In this document: in pieces, positions 17,850-26,508 of the stretch
Numbering within the stretch: the stretch's first letter is position 1
Layout of the letters: every line of letters begins with the position of its first letter
NCBI GenBank assembly: GCA_963976795.1
Contig: CAXBLT010000016.1
Span: 1-64,000, forward strand
Length of the DNA: 64,000 bases
Direction: 5' to 3'
Source of the DNA: UBA7359 sp963976795
GTDB taxonomy: Bacteria > Pseudomonadota > Gammaproteobacteria > Eutrophobiales > Eutrophobiaceae
Notes under the pieces: model-generated
What the model was told of the DNA's origin: nothing
The model's input: the letters and a program-made list of their open reading frames with translations, nothing else
Database searches by the model: none
Position numbers and translations under genes: made by a program

Positions 17850-19049
17850 TTAACCCACAACAGGTTGTGGGTCTTCTTCTCTTAGCATCGCTCGAATTGA
17901 ACGAATTGCCTGACGCGTGCGATGCTCATTTTCGATTAATGCAAATCGCACAAACTGATCACCATAACTTCCAAAACCAATACCTGGTGATACCGCCACC
18001 TTGGCTTCTATCAATAATTTCTTTGAAAACTCAAGAGACCCCATCGCTTTAAATTGTTCAGGTATAGGTGCCCAGACAAACATCGTGCCCTTGGATTTTT
18101 CAACTTCCCACCCAATTGAGTTCAAGCCATCACACAAAACATCACGTCGATTGCAATACATGTCACGAATCTCGGCGACACATTGTTGTGATTCTTCCAA
18201 CGCAGTGATCGCAGAAACCTGTATGGGCGTAAAGGTACCGTAGTCCAAGTAGGACTTGATTCGTGAAAGTGCTGCGACCAACGTGGGATTGCCCACCATA
18301 AAACCAACACGCCAACCGGGCATATTGTAACTCTTGGACATCGAAAAAAACTCAACGGCAATATCTTTAGCACCAGGCACTTGCAAGATTGATGGTGCGA
18401 TATAACCATCAAAGACAATATCGGCATAGGCTAGATCCTGAATTACCCATATCTGATGTTCTTTAGCGATTTCGATGATCTTGCTAAAAAATTCCAGATC
18501 GACACATTGTGTTGTCGGATTACTTGGAAAATTAATGAGTAATGCCTTAGGTTTGGGCCAACAATCTCTTATCGATTTTTGCAATTCTTCAAAAAAATCT
18601 ATGCCCGGACCAATTGGCACATGACGCACATCGGCTCCCGCTAATATAAAACCATAAGGATGAATCGGATAAGCCGGGTTCGGGACTAATACAGCATCAC
18701 CTCTATCGACAATAGCCATTGCCAAATGCGCCAAACCTTCCTTCGAGCCTAAGGTGACTATTGCCTCCGTCTCAGGATCCAGGTCAACAGCATATCGCGT
18801 TTTGTACCAATTACAGATGGCTCGTCGCAAACGTGGGATCCCACGTGAAATGGAATAACCATGAGTATCATCGCGTTGTGATGCCTCTACTAATTTTTCA
18901 ACAATGTGTTTTGGTGTAGGCTGATCAGGGTTTCCCATCCCAAAATCGATAATATCCTCGCCACGATGACGCGCTGCCATCTTCAGTTCATTAACGATAT
19001 TGAAGACGTAGGGAGGTAATCGATTAATCCGTGCAAAATCTTCGTTCAC
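17850..19049 (-). CDS. alaC: Class I aminotransferase, AlaC-like
   Basis: A 399-residue PLP-dependent aminotransferase of the AlaC alanine/pyruvate group. The internal aldimine lysine lies in FFSMSKSYNMPGWRVGF. Other fold-type I landmarks are DFGMGNPDQPTP at the N-terminus, the VTLGSKEGLAHL cofactor loop, NFPSNPTTQCVD and the C-terminal arginine in DQFVRFALIEN. Its place immediately upstream of hom and thrC is typical for this family in proteobacteria, where it is often loosely labelled aspartate or succinyldiaminopimelate aminotransferase. Substrate preference cannot be fixed from the sequence. Confidence 0.88.
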   Translation of the reverse strand: MNEDFARINRLPPYVFNIVNELKMAARHRGEDIIDFGMGNPDQPTPKHIVEKLVEASQRDDTHGYSISRGIPRLRRAICNWYKTRYAVDLDPETEAIVTLGSKEGLAHLAMAIVDRGDAVLVPNPAYPIHPYGFILAGADVRHVPIGPGIDFFEELQKSIRDCWPKPKALLINFPSNPTTQCVDLEFFSKIIEIAKEHQIWVIQDLAYADIVFDGYIAPSILQVPGAKDIAVEFFSMSKSYNMPGWRVGFMVGNPTLVAALSRIKSYLDYGTFTPIQVSAITALEESQQCVAEIRDMYCNRRDVLCDGLNSIGWEVEKSKGTMFVWAPIPEQFKAMGSLEFSKKLLIEAKVAVSPGIGFGSYGDQFVRFALIENEHRTRQAIRSIRAMLREEDPQPVVG

Positions 19050-19158
19050 TTTCTGACCCTAAAGCTATAAAAAAACTGGTGATTATACGGTATACAGTAA
19101 AAACGTTACAGGGCTGTTTGATCTGTTTGAATATTCAGGACTCCAGTATAATCAACTG

Positions 19159-19977
19159 ATGATAAATGTTGCCGCTATACAGATGGTATCCACCGATGAC
19201 GTTGATGAAAATCTGAGCCTCGCCGAAAAGCTCATTAATGAAGCAATTTCTAAAAACGCTAAATTTGTGACATTGCCAGAAAACTTTCCGTTGATGGGTA
19301 AAGAAGATACTGATCGCCTGTCGATTACTGAAGCATTTGGTACTGGACCTATTCAAACTTTTTTATCGTATCAATCAAAACAGCACCAGATCTGGTTATT
19401 AGGAGGCACTGTCCCTCTTAAGTCGGATATGCCAGACAAAGTGCTTGCCGCAAGCCTGCTTTACGACCCAAAAGGCGAGTGCATTGCTCATTACGATAAA
19501 ATACATTTATTTGATGTACTGGTTGATGAATCCAGTGATGAGTCCTATAAAGAATCTAACACTTTTGAGCCGGGCAATAAGCTAGTTGTAGCACAAACCG
19601 AGATTGGAAACATCGGGCTATCAGTGTGTTATGACCTACGGTTTCCCGAATTGTACCGAAAGATGCATGAACATAATGTACAAATCATTACCGCGCCTTC
19701 CGCATTTACAGCAACTACAGGGGAAGCGCATTGGGAAGCATTACTAAAGACTCGCGCTTTTGAGAACTTGTGCTACGTTATTGCCTCCAATCAAGGTGGA
19801 ACGCATGTAAATGAGCGAGAAACCTGGGGACATAGTATGATTGTCGACCCTTGGGGTACGATACTTGCGAGTGTTGATAAAGGTAATGGCGTAGCAATAG
19901 CCGCCGTAGATCTTGATAGACAAGCCAAACTTCGCAACAGCTTTCCAGCACTGTCCCATATAAAACTGATACATTAG
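19159..19977 (+). CDS. Carbon-nitrogen hydrolase (nitrilase superfamily)
   Basis: A 272-residue cytoplasmic amidase of the Nit1/YbeM-like branch. The catalytic Glu–Lys–Cys triad is visible: Glu in TLPENFPLMG, Lys in HYDKIHLFDV, Cys in LSVCYDLRFPELY. The family includes deaminated-glutathione amidase, a metabolite-repair enzyme, and that is the most likely role. It runs divergently from alaC across a 109-bp gap and is followed 35 bp later by tldD, a pairing common in gammaproteobacteria. Start ATG 19159 (MINVAAIQMVST) gives the standard N-terminus. Confidence 0.9.
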   Translation: MINVAAIQMVSTDDVDENLSLAEKLINEAISKNAKFVTLPENFPLMGKEDTDRLSITEAFGTGPIQTFLSYQSKQHQIWLLGGTVPLKSDMPDKVLAASLLYDPKGECIAHYDKIHLFDVLVDESSDESYKESNTFEPGNKLVVAQTEIGNIGLSVCYDLRFPELYRKMHEHNVQIITAPSAFTATTGEAHWEALLKTRAFENLCYVIASNQGGTHVNERETWGHSMIVDPWGTILASVDKGNGVAIAAVDLDRQAKLRNSFPALSHIKLIH

Positions 19978-20012
19978 ATTTGCCTTACATAAAAACTGGA
20001 TTATAAGATTAA

Positions 20013-21455
20013 ATGACTAACGCATTAGACACTGCTGAAAACACTTTACTAACCCAACGCGGGCTTGAATTGAATGATGTTCAAAAGACGTTAGACCAAT
20101 TGATACTACCGTCTATTGATCAGGCTGATCTTTATTTTCAATCGTCACATTCGGAATCATGGGTACTGGAAGACGGGATCGTCAGAGAAGGTTCCTACAA
20201 TATTGATCAAGGCGTCGGCGTCCGAGCCATCAGCGGAGAAAAAACCGGCTTTGCCTATTCCGATGAAATTGTATTACCTGCATTAACTCAGGCAGCGACT
20301 GCTGCACGTTCTATTGCCAGTCATGGCGATAACGGTCAATTACAAGCATGGCACAAAACGAGTACACCAATTCTTTATGGTGATAAAGACCCACTTAATT
20401 CAGTCACAACTGAAGAAAAAATCAATTTATTGAAACAACTGGACCTAGCTGCGCGACAAAAAGATCCCCGTGTTAAACAGGTAATGATTGGTTTAACCGG
20501 TTCTCAAACGACAATATTAGTTGCCAATAGTGAAGGTATGCTAAGCGCTGATGTCAGACCTCTGATCCGTCTTAATATCAATGTCATAGTGGAAGAAGAT
20601 GGTCGTATTGAAAAAGGTGGCTCTGGTGGTGGTGGCCGTTTTGGTTATGAATATTTTTTAAATGATGGGATGGCGATGTCATATGTTGATGAAGCCATTG
20701 AACAAGCATTGATCAATCTCAAAGCCGATGCTGCACCGGCAGGCATGATGCCAGTTGTACTCGGATCCGGTTGGCCTGGCATTTTATTACACGAGGCTAT
20801 TGGTCATGGACTGGAAGGAGATTTTAATCGTAAAGAAACATCCGCATTCTCTGGAAGAATTGGCGAGCGCGTTGCATCATCTGAGGTTACTGTTGTTGAT
20901 GATGGCACGATAGAAAATCGACGCGGTTCTTTGAATGTTGATGATGAAGGAACGCCGACTGCTTCGACGACCTTAATCGAACGCGGAATTTTAAAAGCTT
21001 ATATGCAAGACAAACATAATGCTCGACTAATGGGAGTTACACCTACTGGTAATGGTCGTCGCGAATCTTATGCTCATTTACCAATGCCGAGGATGACAAA
21101 TACCTATATGTTAGGCGGCGATCATGACCCGAAGGAGATCATCGCCTCTGTTGATAAAGGCATTTATGCAGTGCAGTTTGGTGGTGGACAGGTTGATATC
21201 ACCAATGGCAAGTTCGTATTTAGTGCCAGTCAAGCATACAAAATTGAAAACGGGAAAGTGACAACACCAATTAAAGGCGCAACAATTATTGGTAATGGAC
21301 CTGATGTCTTAACGCGTGTGACGATGGTAGGGAATGATATGGCGCTGGATTCCGGCATTGGGACATGTGGTAAAGATGGCCAGTCTGTTCCCGTTGGTGT
21401 TGGGCAACCTACGATAAGAATCGATGACATTACCGTCGGTGGCACCAACGTTTAA
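20013..21455 (+). CDS. tldD: Metalloprotease subunit TldD
   Basis: A 480-residue TldD, which with TldE/PmbA forms a heterodimeric zinc protease that trims small modified peptides and unstable proteins. The zinc-binding HExxxH motif is in LLHEAIGHGLEGDFNRK, and the conserved C-terminal GIGTCGKDGQSVPVGVGQPT is present. TldE is not in the window. It is probably cotranscribed with the nitrilase-like gene upstream and ends convergently with the EAL-HDOD gene. Because TldD/E processes some ribosomal peptides, the HvfA-like gene 20 kb away is worth noting, but nothing here links them directly. Confidence 0.96.
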   Translation: MTNALDTAENTLLTQRGLELNDVQKTLDQLILPSIDQADLYFQSSHSESWVLEDGIVREGSYNIDQGVGVRAISGEKTGFAYSDEIVLPALTQAATAARSIASHGDNGQLQAWHKTSTPILYGDKDPLNSVTTEEKINLLKQLDLAARQKDPRVKQVMIGLTGSQTTILVANSEGMLSADVRPLIRLNINVIVEEDGRIEKGGSGGGGRFGYEYFLNDGMAMSYVDEAIEQALINLKADAAPAGMMPVVLGSGWPGILLHEAIGHGLEGDFNRKETSAFSGRIGERVASSEVTVVDDGTIENRRGSLNVDDEGTPTASTTLIERGILKAYMQDKHNARLMGVTPTGNGRRESYAHLPMPRMTNTYMLGGDHDPKEIIASVDKGIYAVQFGGGQVDITNGKFVFSASQAYKIENGKVTTPIKGATIIGNGPDVLTRVTMVGNDMALDSGIGTCGKDGQSVPVGVGQPTIRIDDITVGGTNV

Positions 21456-21473
21456 TTACTTTCTCTATTTAAG

Positions 21474-22709
21474 CTAATTAATATCTGACAGGGTCTGTCG
21501 TGACCAACTCGTTGCTTCCTGATACATATCAGAAAGTCTTGTCAAACTGATACTGGGAAAACTTATACCTTCCCAGTCACATTTTTCGCAACTGATACTA
21601 CAACTCAACGCCCGACCTCTTTCACCTTCGGACTCAAGTAAAGCCAGATTAATATGTTCATCGAGTGGCAACTGCTTCAAAATAATATCTAACGACTGGT
21701 CAAGTAATACATCAAGAATAGAGAATAAACCGACAACAAAATAAGAATCCTTATCGTCGACATCAGTTTCCTCTGCTATTAACTCACACATCTTTGCGCG
21801 CACAAGCCCCGTGTGAATTAATTCCGTCGGTTTATCTTGATTTCCTGTCAACGCCATCAGACTAACCCAGTCTTTCAAGCGTTGAATTCCAAAATAAACC
21901 ACGATCTGTTTAATGGATGTTATCTCGGCTTTAACTGCGAAGGCAGCTGAATTGATATAACGGAATAATTTATAGCTTAGGGATATATTTTGTGAAATTA
22001 ATTTTTCTATGTCTGTGATTTCCACATTAGGACTTTGTAACTCTGCAAGTAATCGCAGCAATGAAACATTATCCGATGACAACTCTTGAGCATTTAGAAC
22101 AATCGGTTTGGAGAAAAAATATCCCTGAAAATAATCAAAGCCTTCATCTTTAAGCTCATCATATTCATCTTGAGTCTCAATTTTCTCAGCAAGCAGCTTT
22201 GCCTTACATCCCTTCAAATGTTCTAGTTGTTTCCTAACATCTTCGGTTGAATGCATCATGACATCTATCTTTATAATATGCGCTAACTCGATCAAAGGAA
22301 TCCATTCATCTGAATATGTGAAATCGTCTAATGCGATTATATAACCTGCTGCAACGAGTTTTTTGATCCCGTCGATCAGCTCTTGATCAACACTCACCGT
22401 TTCTAATACTTCAAGCACCACTCTATCTTCAGGAAGCAACTCCGCAACGCCATTGACGAGCAAATCTTTAGTGAAATTAATATACGCAGGAACATCTCCC
22501 ACGATTTCATCGAGACCAATTTCCATCAACGCATTATTAATAACTTGTGATGTTGCCGCATTACTATCTCTTCCATCAAAAGCATCCACAGTTCCGGAAC
22601 GAAATAATAGCTCGTAACCGACAACCTTAAGCTTTGAATTGAAAATAGGCTGTCGTCCAATGAATATCTGTGGATTTTCTACCTCAATGTTTTTCTGTAA
22701 TACCTGCAT
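21474..22709 (-). CDS. EAL-HDOD signalling protein (YuxH type)
   Basis: About 411 residues. The ATG at 22709 is preferred because AAAGGG lies 6 bp upstream; a longer GTG start at 22769 lacks a ribosome site. The N-terminal EAL-like domain begins IFIGRQPIFNSKLKVVGYELLFR and keeps LEVLE, DDFTYSDEW and LAEKIETQDEY, but the EAL signature reads ELL and several metal ligands are not obvious, so it may bind rather than cleave c-di-GMP. The C-terminal HDOD domain covers about 200–400. A Cys cluster (SCSISCEKCDW) near the C-terminus is unusual. It is monocistronic and convergent with tldD. Confidence 0.9.
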   Translation of the reverse strand: MQVLQKNIEVENPQIFIGRQPIFNSKLKVVGYELLFRSGTVDAFDGRDSNAATSQVINNALMEIGLDEIVGDVPAYINFTKDLLVNGVAELLPEDRVVLEVLETVSVDQELIDGIKKLVAAGYIIALDDFTYSDEWIPLIELAHIIKIDVMMHSTEDVRKQLEHLKGCKAKLLAEKIETQDEYDELKDEGFDYFQGYFFSKPIVLNAQELSSDNVSLLRLLAELQSPNVEITDIEKLISQNISLSYKLFRYINSAAFAVKAEITSIKQIVVYFGIQRLKDWVSLMALTGNQDKPTELIHTGLVRAKMCELIAEETDVDDKDSYFVVGLFSILDVLLDQSLDIILKQLPLDEHINLALLESEGERGRALSCSISCEKCDWEGISFPSISLTRLSDMYQEATSWSRQTLSDIN

Positions 22710-22894
22710 CAGATACCCTTTAAATCTACCTGTAAATTGATCATCAGTAAGGGTATCGGATAAAAACACGGTTTCTTTAAGAAAATGACAAACTAAAACA
22801 ATACGTTATACAGCGCAGAGAAACTATATTCACTAATACCTATTATAAACAATGGATTAGTAATACTTGTCTGCCCGAAAGGAAGTAATTCTGG

Positions 22895-24043
22895 TTAGTT
22901 ATCCTTCAATCCTGTCCAGGCAATGATGACAGCAAAAGCGCTTAACACTGCGGCAAACAAAAAAGTTTCTCTCGAACCAACAGAATCCCAGAGATAACCG
23001 CTAAGTAAACTGCCCAGCGCCAACCCAGCACCAAAACTGATACTACTGTAGAGCGCCTGACCTCGTCCCTGATGCGAACCTTTAAACTCACGATGAATAT
23101 ATTGAATTGCTACAGCGTGATAAATACCAAACGTTGCAGCGTGTAAACATTGAGCTGCAAGTAAGACAATGACGTTGTCTACAAAAAAAGCGATCAACAG
23201 CCAACGAATAGTTGCCGACATCACTGTCAGAATCATTAGCTTTCGTAATCCGAATCGACCTATTACCTTATGTATAAATACATAAATTATAACCTCGGCC
23301 AATACACCCAACGCCCAACAGGTACCGATAAAACTATTTGAATAACCATGTTCTTCCAGATAGATAGAAAAGAAAGTGTAATACGGACCATGCCCTGCCT
23401 GAATAAGAAAACAGACGGACATTATCGCGATAACATGTGGTTTAAATAATATTTCCTTGAATGTTGAGTCAGTGGACTTTTCATGAGGTGTTCGGATTTC
23501 AGGAATAAACAGACTATGAATCCAGACCAATGCCATAGAAAAAATGACAATGGGCAATAAATAATCTATGGGGTAATAATCAAAAAATTTACCCAATGCT
23601 AGTACAGCAATAATAAAACTGATCGAGCCCCATATTCTTACTACAGTATAACTATCACTTTCCTCTCCAAGATGGGATAAGGTTGTGGCCTCAACTTGAG
23701 GTAGCGCTGCGCTCCAGAAAATTGAGAACACAAATAAAATAATAAACAGCGACCAGAAATCCTGAAAAAACAAAACAAGAGAAAACGATAACATAGAGAA
23801 GAGTGAAGTATAACAAATTACCTGCATCCGCTTATTCGTATGATCGACAACCCAACCCCATATAAATGACGAAAAAATTTTCGTTACAACAACTATTGCA
23901 GACAGAATTCCAATCGCCTCTGCATTCATCCCCAGTGATTTCAGATATAGAGACCAATACGGCATGAAACCGCCGACGGTAAGAAAGAAAAGAAAGTAAA
24001 AACCGGACAGTCGCCAGTAAGGCAGGCCGTCGACTTTAATCAT
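22895..24043 (-). CDS. MFS transporter, HcaT/MFS_1-like
   Basis: A 382-residue inner-membrane transporter with about 12 hydrophobic helices. The N-terminus YWRLSGFYFLFFLTVGGFMPYWSLYLKSLG and the later YHAVAIQYIHREFKG…GRGQALYSS match the MFS_1-like/3-phenylpropionate-transporter-type family common in gammaproteobacteria. The substrate is unknown. Its start codon overlaps the aroC stop (TAATG), so translation is probably coupled to aroC. The family is often next to aroC, but no aromatic substrate can be inferred from that alone. Confidence 0.85.
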   Translation of the reverse strand: MIKVDGLPYWRLSGFYFLFFLTVGGFMPYWSLYLKSLGMNAEAIGILSAIVVVTKIFSSFIWGWVVDHTNKRMQVICYTSLFSMLSFSLVLFFQDFWSLFIILFVFSIFWSAALPQVEATTLSHLGEESDSYTVVRIWGSISFIIAVLALGKFFDYYPIDYLLPIVIFSMALVWIHSLFIPEIRTPHEKSTDSTFKEILFKPHVIAIMSVCFLIQAGHGPYYTFFSIYLEEHGYSNSFIGTCWALGVLAEVIIYVFIHKVIGRFGLRKLMILTVMSATIRWLLIAFFVDNVIVLLAAQCLHAATFGIYHAVAIQYIHREFKGSHQGRGQALYSSISFGAGLALGSLLSGYLWDSVGSRETFLFAAVLSAFAVIIAWTGLKDN

Positions 24044-25140
24044 TATTTACTTGGGGGTACGACAGGTGTTTCTGATTGGACATCTGCATTTTGTGCACGA
24101 TGTCGAAGCACATGATCCATTAATACTAACGCCAACATCGCTTCTGCTATCGGCGTTGCCCGAATACCAACGCAGGGGTCATGACGACCTTTGGTAACTA
24201 CTTCAGTTGCTTGTCCTGTTTTATCAATTGTATCACCGGGCAAGCGAATACTGGATGTAGGTTTTAAAGCGATACTAACCAAGACATCTTGTCCTGACGA
24301 AATACCACCGAGTACACCACCAGCATTGTTGCCAACAAAACCTTCTGGTGTCATTTCATCACGATTTTGTGTGCCTTTCAGCTCAACCGATTCAAAACCA
24401 GCACCGATCTCCACACCTTTAACCGCATTGATACTCATCATCGCCTTGGCGATATCGGCATCGAGACGATCAAATATAGGTTCACCAAGTCCAACCGGGA
24501 CATTTTCAGCAACGACATTGATGCGTGCACCAATAGACTCACCTTCTTTACGAAGCGCGTCCATATAATCATCTAATTCAGACACCCGTTCCGGATCAGG
24601 ACAAAAGAACGCATTATTCTCCACTTCAGTCCAATCTTTGTGCTCAATCTTTAACGGTCCGATTTGCGCAAGATAACCACGAATCATGACACCAAATTTT
24701 TCTTTCAGGTATTTCTTCGCAATGCCACCTGCAGCGACACGCATACATGTCTCCCGAGCAGATGAACGACCTCCACCCCGATAGTCACGAATACCGTATT
24801 TTTGTTGATAGGTATAATCTGCATGTCCTGGACGAAACATGTCCTTAATATTGCCGTAATCTTTTGACTTCTGATCCTCGTTCTCAATCAATAGACCAAT
24901 GGGAGTGCCCGTTGTCAAACCTTCAAACACGCCTGACATGATCTTGACTGTGTCCGATTCTTTACGCTGAGTAACGTGGCGTGATTTTCCAGGTTTACGC
25001 CGATCCAAATCATGCTGCAGATCTGCTTCAGATAAGCTCATTCCCGGAGGACAGCCGTCCACAATGCACATAAGACCCGGGCCGTGGCTCTCGCCGGCGC
25101 TGGTGATAGTAAATAATTTTCCGAATGTATTTCCTGACAT
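24043..25140 (-). CDS. aroC: Chorismate synthase
   Basis: Last step of the shikimate pathway: forms chorismate from EPSP with reduced FMN. The 365-residue length matches. Signatures are GESHGPGLMCIVDGCPPG at the N-terminus, the RPGHADYTYQQKYGIRDYRGGGRSSARET block, and RHDPCVGIRATPIAEAM near the C-terminus. It heads a two-gene unit with the MFS transporter. Confidence 0.97.
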   Translation of the reverse strand: MSGNTFGKLFTITSAGESHGPGLMCIVDGCPPGMSLSEADLQHDLDRRKPGKSRHVTQRKESDTVKIMSGVFEGLTTGTPIGLLIENEDQKSKDYGNIKDMFRPGHADYTYQQKYGIRDYRGGGRSSARETCMRVAAGGIAKKYLKEKFGVMIRGYLAQIGPLKIEHKDWTEVENNAFFCPDPERVSELDDYMDALRKEGESIGARINVVAENVPVGLGEPIFDRLDADIAKAMMSINAVKGVEIGAGFESVELKGTQNRDEMTPEGFVGNNAGGVLGGISSGQDVLVSIALKPTSSIRLPGDTIDKTGQATEVVTKGRHDPCVGIRATPIAEAMLALVLMDHVLRHRAQNADVQSETPVVPPSK

Positions 25141-25241
25141 GGCGCGCTATTGTATACGGGAACGCTTATGTCGTCATGTTGAACTCAAATGTTATTTACT
25201 ATTCCAAATATATGACAGTTACCAGCTAAACTATATTGAAC

Positions 25242-25757
25242 ATGATACGATCTATCCTAATTGCGATTCTACTACTGGCATCACTATCAGCAAATGCCAA
25301 TCCGCCTGATATGCGTCTGGTTAATATTTCCGGTATAGAAGAACCCTTAAGTAAGCACATCGGCAAAGGTCAATGGGTCGTAGTTAATATATGGAGTCCC
25401 ACATGCAGTGCCTGCATCATTGAGTTACCACGCATTAAAAAATTTATAGCACGCAATCCGGAAGTACCAATGCTGGGCGTGACACTGGATTTCCCCAGCT
25501 TTGAATATGGCAAGATCGACATACTGCGAGATTTCGTAAAAAGAACTCCGCTCGACTACCCGTTATTCCTCGCCGATATCGATCTGGCATCCCAATTAAT
25601 CGGGCATCGGTTGACGGGTGTGCCTTCAATAGCCATCTTTCATCCGGATGGACGGGCACTTGTTACTTGGCCCGGGGTAGTCGAAATCGATGAAATAGAA
25701 AAATATATTGCGAACTATAAAGAGGAAGATGACCCGTTATCAGAGGAGTTTGACTAG
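25242..25757 (+). CDS. Exported TlpA-like thioredoxin-fold protein
   Basis: About 171 residues, starting at ATG 25242. A signal peptide (MIRSILIAILLLASLSANA) targets it to the periplasm. The thioredoxin fold has the redox motif CSAC in NIWSPTCSACIIELPRIKKF and the cis-Pro region GVPSIAIFHPDGR. This points to a thiol-disulfide reductase or reducing partner of the TlpA/ResA group. The neighbouring soxC–soxD genes (convergent, past a repeat element) make a role with periplasmic thiols or SoxYZ reduction possible, but that is only contextual. Confidence 0.86.
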   Translation: MIRSILIAILLLASLSANANPPDMRLVNISGIEEPLSKHIGKGQWVVVNIWSPTCSACIIELPRIKKFIARNPEVPMLGVTLDFPSFEYGKIDILRDFVKRTPLDYPLFLADIDLASQLIGHRLTGVPSIAIFHPDGRALVTWPGVVEIDEIEKYIANYKEEDDPLSEEFD

Positions 25758-25766
25758 AACGCTTTC

Positions 25767-25955
25767 GTCATTCCCGTGCAGGCGGGAATCTAGTAAATTA
25801 AACATTTTATTCTTCTTAACTTTTGGTTTCGTCTGATGATGAGTCACTTTCTCTTGCGTGCTCAAGAAAAAGTAACTCGCTATCAAGCGAAACTTTAAAA
25901 AAAAGAAATAATGAAGTTTATTAATTAACTAGATTCCCGCCTGCGCGGGAATGAC
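25767..25955. repeat. 189-bp REPIN/MITE-like inverted-repeat element
   Basis: Two 27-bp arms (25767–25793 and 25929–25955) are inverted copies with a single mismatch. Each arm holds its own short palindrome, ATTCCCG(T/C)GCAGGCGGGAAT in one orientation. Between them lies another hairpin (25842–25856 with 25863–25877, two mismatches) and a TCGC/GCGA mini-stem. No transposase is encoded. This is the layout of a REPIN or small MITE lying between the convergent TlpA-like and soxD genes, where it might also stop transcription in both directions. Confidence 0.75.
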
Positions 25956-25968
25956 AAGAGAAAAGAGA

Positions 25969-26508
25969 TTATTTATTCTTCTCTTTTTCATAAACATTTA
26001 TAAATCCATCTTTATTTGGCATCTTAACCTTCGGTAAGGTCGATGCATCCATAACTTCATCCTCATCTATAAGGTTATTCAGGTATAAAAGGTAAGCAAT
26101 CACCGCATAAGTTTCATTATCAGTTAATGATCCTGGGGCGGTCATTGGCATGGAACGGCGCACCATATCAAACACCGTTGTCGCATAGGGCCAGTAACTA
26201 CCAATGGTCTTTTCCGGGTACTCACTGGTTAATCCCATTTGTGCCCCTGCAAGTTGATCCCCCGAAGCAGTACCCAATCCGTTTTCGCCATGACAGGCTA
26301 TGCATTTTCCCTTATAGAGTTCTTCCCCATCTTTAACATTACCCTCGCCTTTGGGTAACCCTTCCCCATTAGGGAAAACACTGATATCCCAAGTAGCTAT
26401 TTCTCCAGGCGAAACCACGTGGCCAAGACCTGGGCCTTTAGTTTCAACAGCGAGCACGAGATTAGTCCCAACCGCTATCAATACTGATATCAGAATCTGT
26501 CGTTTCAT
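25969..26508 (-). CDS. soxD: SoxD-type cytochrome c, sulfur dehydrogenase subunit
   Basis: About 179 residues from ATG 26508 (MKRQILISVLIAVGTNLVLA, a clean signal peptide); longer starts up to 26592 would add an implausible N-terminus inside soxC. One c-type heme site is visible, CIACHG, with a distal Met likely in RRSMPMTAPGSLTD. It belongs to the SoxD/SorB-like cytochromes that take electrons from the molybdoenzyme SoxC in the periplasm. It overlaps the 3' end of soxC by 47 bp, indicating tight translational coupling. The second heme domain of long SoxD proteins is absent, so this is the short form. Confidence 0.88.
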   Translation of the reverse strand: MKRQILISVLIAVGTNLVLAVETKGPGLGHVVSPGEIATWDISVFPNGEGLPKGEGNVKDGEELYKGKCIACHGENGLGTASGDQLAGAQMGLTSEYPEKTIGSYWPYATTVFDMVRRSMPMTAPGSLTDNETYAVIAYLLYLNNLIDEDEVMDASTLPKVKMPNKDGFINVYEKEKNK

